This document shows positions 4,754-5,971 of a stretch of 5,971 bases of DNA, in pieces. Location: positions 1-5,971 of the forward strand of contig JAIPFU010000105.1 of the NCBI GenBank assembly GCA_021736505.1, in the 5' to 3' direction. The DNA is from Spirochaetia bacterium. GTDB taxonomy: Bacteria; Spirochaetota; Spirochaetia; PWKH01. Each line of letters starts with the position of its first letter. Position 1 is the stretch's first letter. The position numbers and the translations under genes are program-made. The notes beneath the pieces were generated by a model. It made no database searches. It had not been told where the DNA came from and worked only from the letters and a program-made list of their open reading frames with translations.

Positions 4754-5216
4754 ACAGCTTCATGGTGAAATAGACATGGTCCGTGGGATTTTCAAAACCC
4801 TTTTTGCGGAAAAAATCTATGGCGGCGGTATTGTCAGCCTGGGTATCTACCATCATCATCCGAATTCCGATTTTTTTCATCCGCAGCTTAAAATGATCAA
4901 AAAGCATACTTCCCACTCCGCTGCGGGCATATTCAGGTTCAATGCCCAGCCACACTAAATGTCCGTAGCTCCAGGCGGAACGGGATTTTTCGATGGTTGT
5001 TCCCATGGCGAAGCCGACTATGTTCTCATTATGCACAGCAACAAAGAAATTTTCAGATTCCTGATTGAAATAAGTAGTAACTTCGTATTCATCCCAGGTT
5101 CTGTAGAGGTTAGAATAATCCTGGGAGGTAAAGACCTTCTCACCTAAATGGAAAACCGCCGGTAAATCATCTATCCCCGCTTCGCGAATATCTATATTCA
5201 GTATATCTTCAGCCAT
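4752..5216 (-). CDS. GNAT-family N-acetyltransferase
   Basis: Predicted 154-aa cytoplasmic acetyltransferase, close to the usual single-domain GNAT length. IREAGIDDLPAVFHL (10-24) is the typical opening strand and helix. ARSGVGSML (97-105) is the acetyl-CoA pyrophosphate-binding motif A (R-x-G-x-G type), after the strand HLVWLGIEPEY. DNTAAIDFFRKKGF (128-141) is motif B, as in RimI-like enzymes. The acceptor, such as a protein N-terminus, amino acid, polyamine or drug, cannot be told from sequence. The ATG has an AGGAG site five bases upstream. It lies 65 nt after the kinase gene and 14 nt before the M20 deacylase gene. The pairing with a deacylase may mean the two act on related acylated compounds, but this is inference. 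Confidence 0.87.
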   Translation of the reverse strand: MAEDILNIDIREAGIDDLPAVFHLGEKVFTSQDYSNLYRTWDEYEVTTYFNQESENFFVAVHNENIVGFAMGTTIEKSRSAWSYGHLVWLGIEPEYARSGVGSMLFDHFKLRMKKIGIRMMMVDTQADNTAAIDFFRKKGFENPTDHVYFTMKL

Positions 5217-5231
5217 TTTCTCTCCTTTTCC

Positions 5232-5270
5232 TCCATGAGACTCTCATCCATGAGACTTATCCATAAGACT
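5232..5270. repeat. Three near-tandem copies of an 11-bp repeat
   Basis: TCCATGAGACT occurs at 5232-5242 and 5247-5257, and a one-base variant TCCATAAGACT at 5260-5270, with periods of 15 and 13 bp. They fill most of the 65-nt gap between the kinase gene and the GNAT gene. No promoter or terminator is evident there, so the genes may be co-transcribed. The repeats could be a protein-binding array or slippage products. Confidence 0.7.
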
Positions 5271-5281
5271 CCTTCAAGGAA

Positions 5282-5971
5282 TTATTTATGATAATCCAGG
5301 ATAAAGCGTATTTTTTCAGCCAAGGCCCGATTGGTAAAGGGTTTCTGCAGGAAATAAATATCCCCTTCAGCAATGCCGTGATCAATTATGGTGTTTTCGG
5401 TATAACCGGAGATATAAAGAACCTGCATTTCCGGATGCAGTGCTGAAAGCTTCCGGGCCAATTCTGTTCCGTCCATGAAGGGCATAACGACATCAGTTAT
5501 AAGGAGATGGATTGGTCCCTTCTGCTCTGCTGCTATTTTCAGGGCATGTTCAGGATCCTGAGCAGGAAAGACGGTATATCCCAACTGTTCCAGAAGCGAT
5601 GTGTCCAGCTGCTGAAATGAGGATTCGTCCTCTGCAAACAGAACTGTTTCTGTCCCCTTCGGCATCAACAAGTCGTTTTCATGCAGACTGACTTCATGGG
5701 AGCTGCCGGATTCGTCGCTCTGTACATTACCGATTTCAGTTAAGCCCGTATCTAAATAGGTATGGATGCTGGTTTTCGCAGTATCTTCCTGGTCCCCATC
5801 AGCTGTTTCTATGGGAAAGAAAATTGTAATGCTTGTACCTTTTCCCACTTCACTGTCGATGCGGATAAGCCCGTTATTCTGTTTTACTGCTCCGTAAACC
5901 ATGGACATCCCAAGTCCTGTCCCCTCTCCGACCTCTCTGGTTGTGTAGAAAGGCTCAAAAAGATGTTCTTT
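5282..5971 (-). CDS. Hybrid histidine kinase, C-terminal part (partial)
   Basis: The gene runs off the right edge. The open frame continues to position 5971, giving 229 visible residues (numbered from the edge). The internal Met at 5908 is not a start, because the frame upstream encodes HLFEPFYTTREVGEGTGLG, the F and G2 boxes of a histidine-kinase ATPase (residues 3-21). The ATPase ends near 53 (SEVGKGTSITIFFP). An acidic, low-complexity linker follows (about 56-104), then a receiver domain (about 107-229). The receiver has the acidic pair E114/D115, phospho-acceptor D160 in LLITDVVMP, S188 in YISGYT and K210 in LQKP. The protein would autophosphorylate and pass phosphate to its own receiver. 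The sensor and His-containing DHp regions lie outside the window, so the signal is unknown. There is no DNA-binding output domain. The TAA stop is followed by the repeat-containing 65-nt gap and the GNAT gene. Confidence 0.9.
   Translation of the reverse strand, partial: KEHLFEPFYTTREVGEGTGLGMSMVYGAVKQNNGLIRIDSEVGKGTSITIFFPIETADGDQEDTAKTSIHTYLDTGLTEIGNVQSDESGSSHEVSLHENDLLMPKGTETVLFAEDESSFQQLDTSLLEQLGYTVFPAQDPEHALKIAAEQKGPIHLLITDVVMPFMDGTELARKLSALHPEMQVLYISGYTENTIIDHGIAEGDIYFLQKPFTNRALAEKIRFILDYHK

Noticed and set aside
3905..5147. Plus-strand ORFs opposite the M20 and GNAT genes
   Set aside because: The minus-strand reading has full catalytic motifs and ribosome sites; the opposite frames have neither.
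5282..5908. A complete 208-aa response-regulator-like gene starting at 5908
   Set aside because: The frame stays open to the window edge and encodes the kinase G2 box upstream, so the Met at 5908 is internal to a longer hybrid kinase.

Overview
The window has moderate GC content and looks like an anaerobic or facultative bacterium with many lipoproteins. Both exported proteins have relaxed lipoboxes (FVAC, ISSC) followed by Ala/Pro/Glu-rich linkers. The right end carries a hybrid histidine kinase whose receiver domain is fused after the ATPase. That combination resembles free-living spirochaetes (Spirochaeta-like genera), although an anaerobic Firmicute cannot be excluded. The assignment is inference only. 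No rRNA, tRNA, CRISPR array, transposase or phage gene is visible.

Layout. (1) Positions 1-1736, minus strand: a two-gene lipoprotein operon. An FMN-binding-domain lipoprotein with a predicted flavinylation motif comes first, then a lipoprotein with two intact rhodanese domains, then a strong intrinsic terminator at 1-42. (2) Positions 1737-2073: an AT-rich divergent control region. It holds a good sigma70-type promoter for the lipoprotein operon, a perfect CRP-type palindrome (TGTGA-N6-TCACA), a weaker rightward promoter and two leader stem-loops. (3) Positions 2074-3522, plus strand: a small beta-carbonic-anhydrase-like protein, then a ZIP-family metal transporter (zupT) that appears to have its own promoter and a leader of about 90 nt. 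(4) Positions 3613-5971, minus strand, convergent with zupT: the C-terminal part of a hybrid sensor kinase, a GNAT acetyltransferase and an M20-family zinc amidohydrolase. The last two are tightly linked, because the amidohydrolase Shine-Dalgarno overlaps the acetyltransferase stop codon.

How the genes may work together. The two lipoproteins should sit outside the cytoplasmic membrane and may form a flavin/sulfur redox pair, with an FMN carrier next to a persulfide or sulfur-transfer protein. The carbonic-anhydrase-like protein needs a metal, normally zinc, and lies next to a zinc/divalent-metal importer, so a metal-supply link is plausible but unproven. The acetyltransferase and the M20 deacylase are probably translationally coupled and may act on related acylated metabolites. 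The kinase is cut by the window edge and its signal is unknown. Short tandem duplications (11-15 bp) recur at three gene boundaries.
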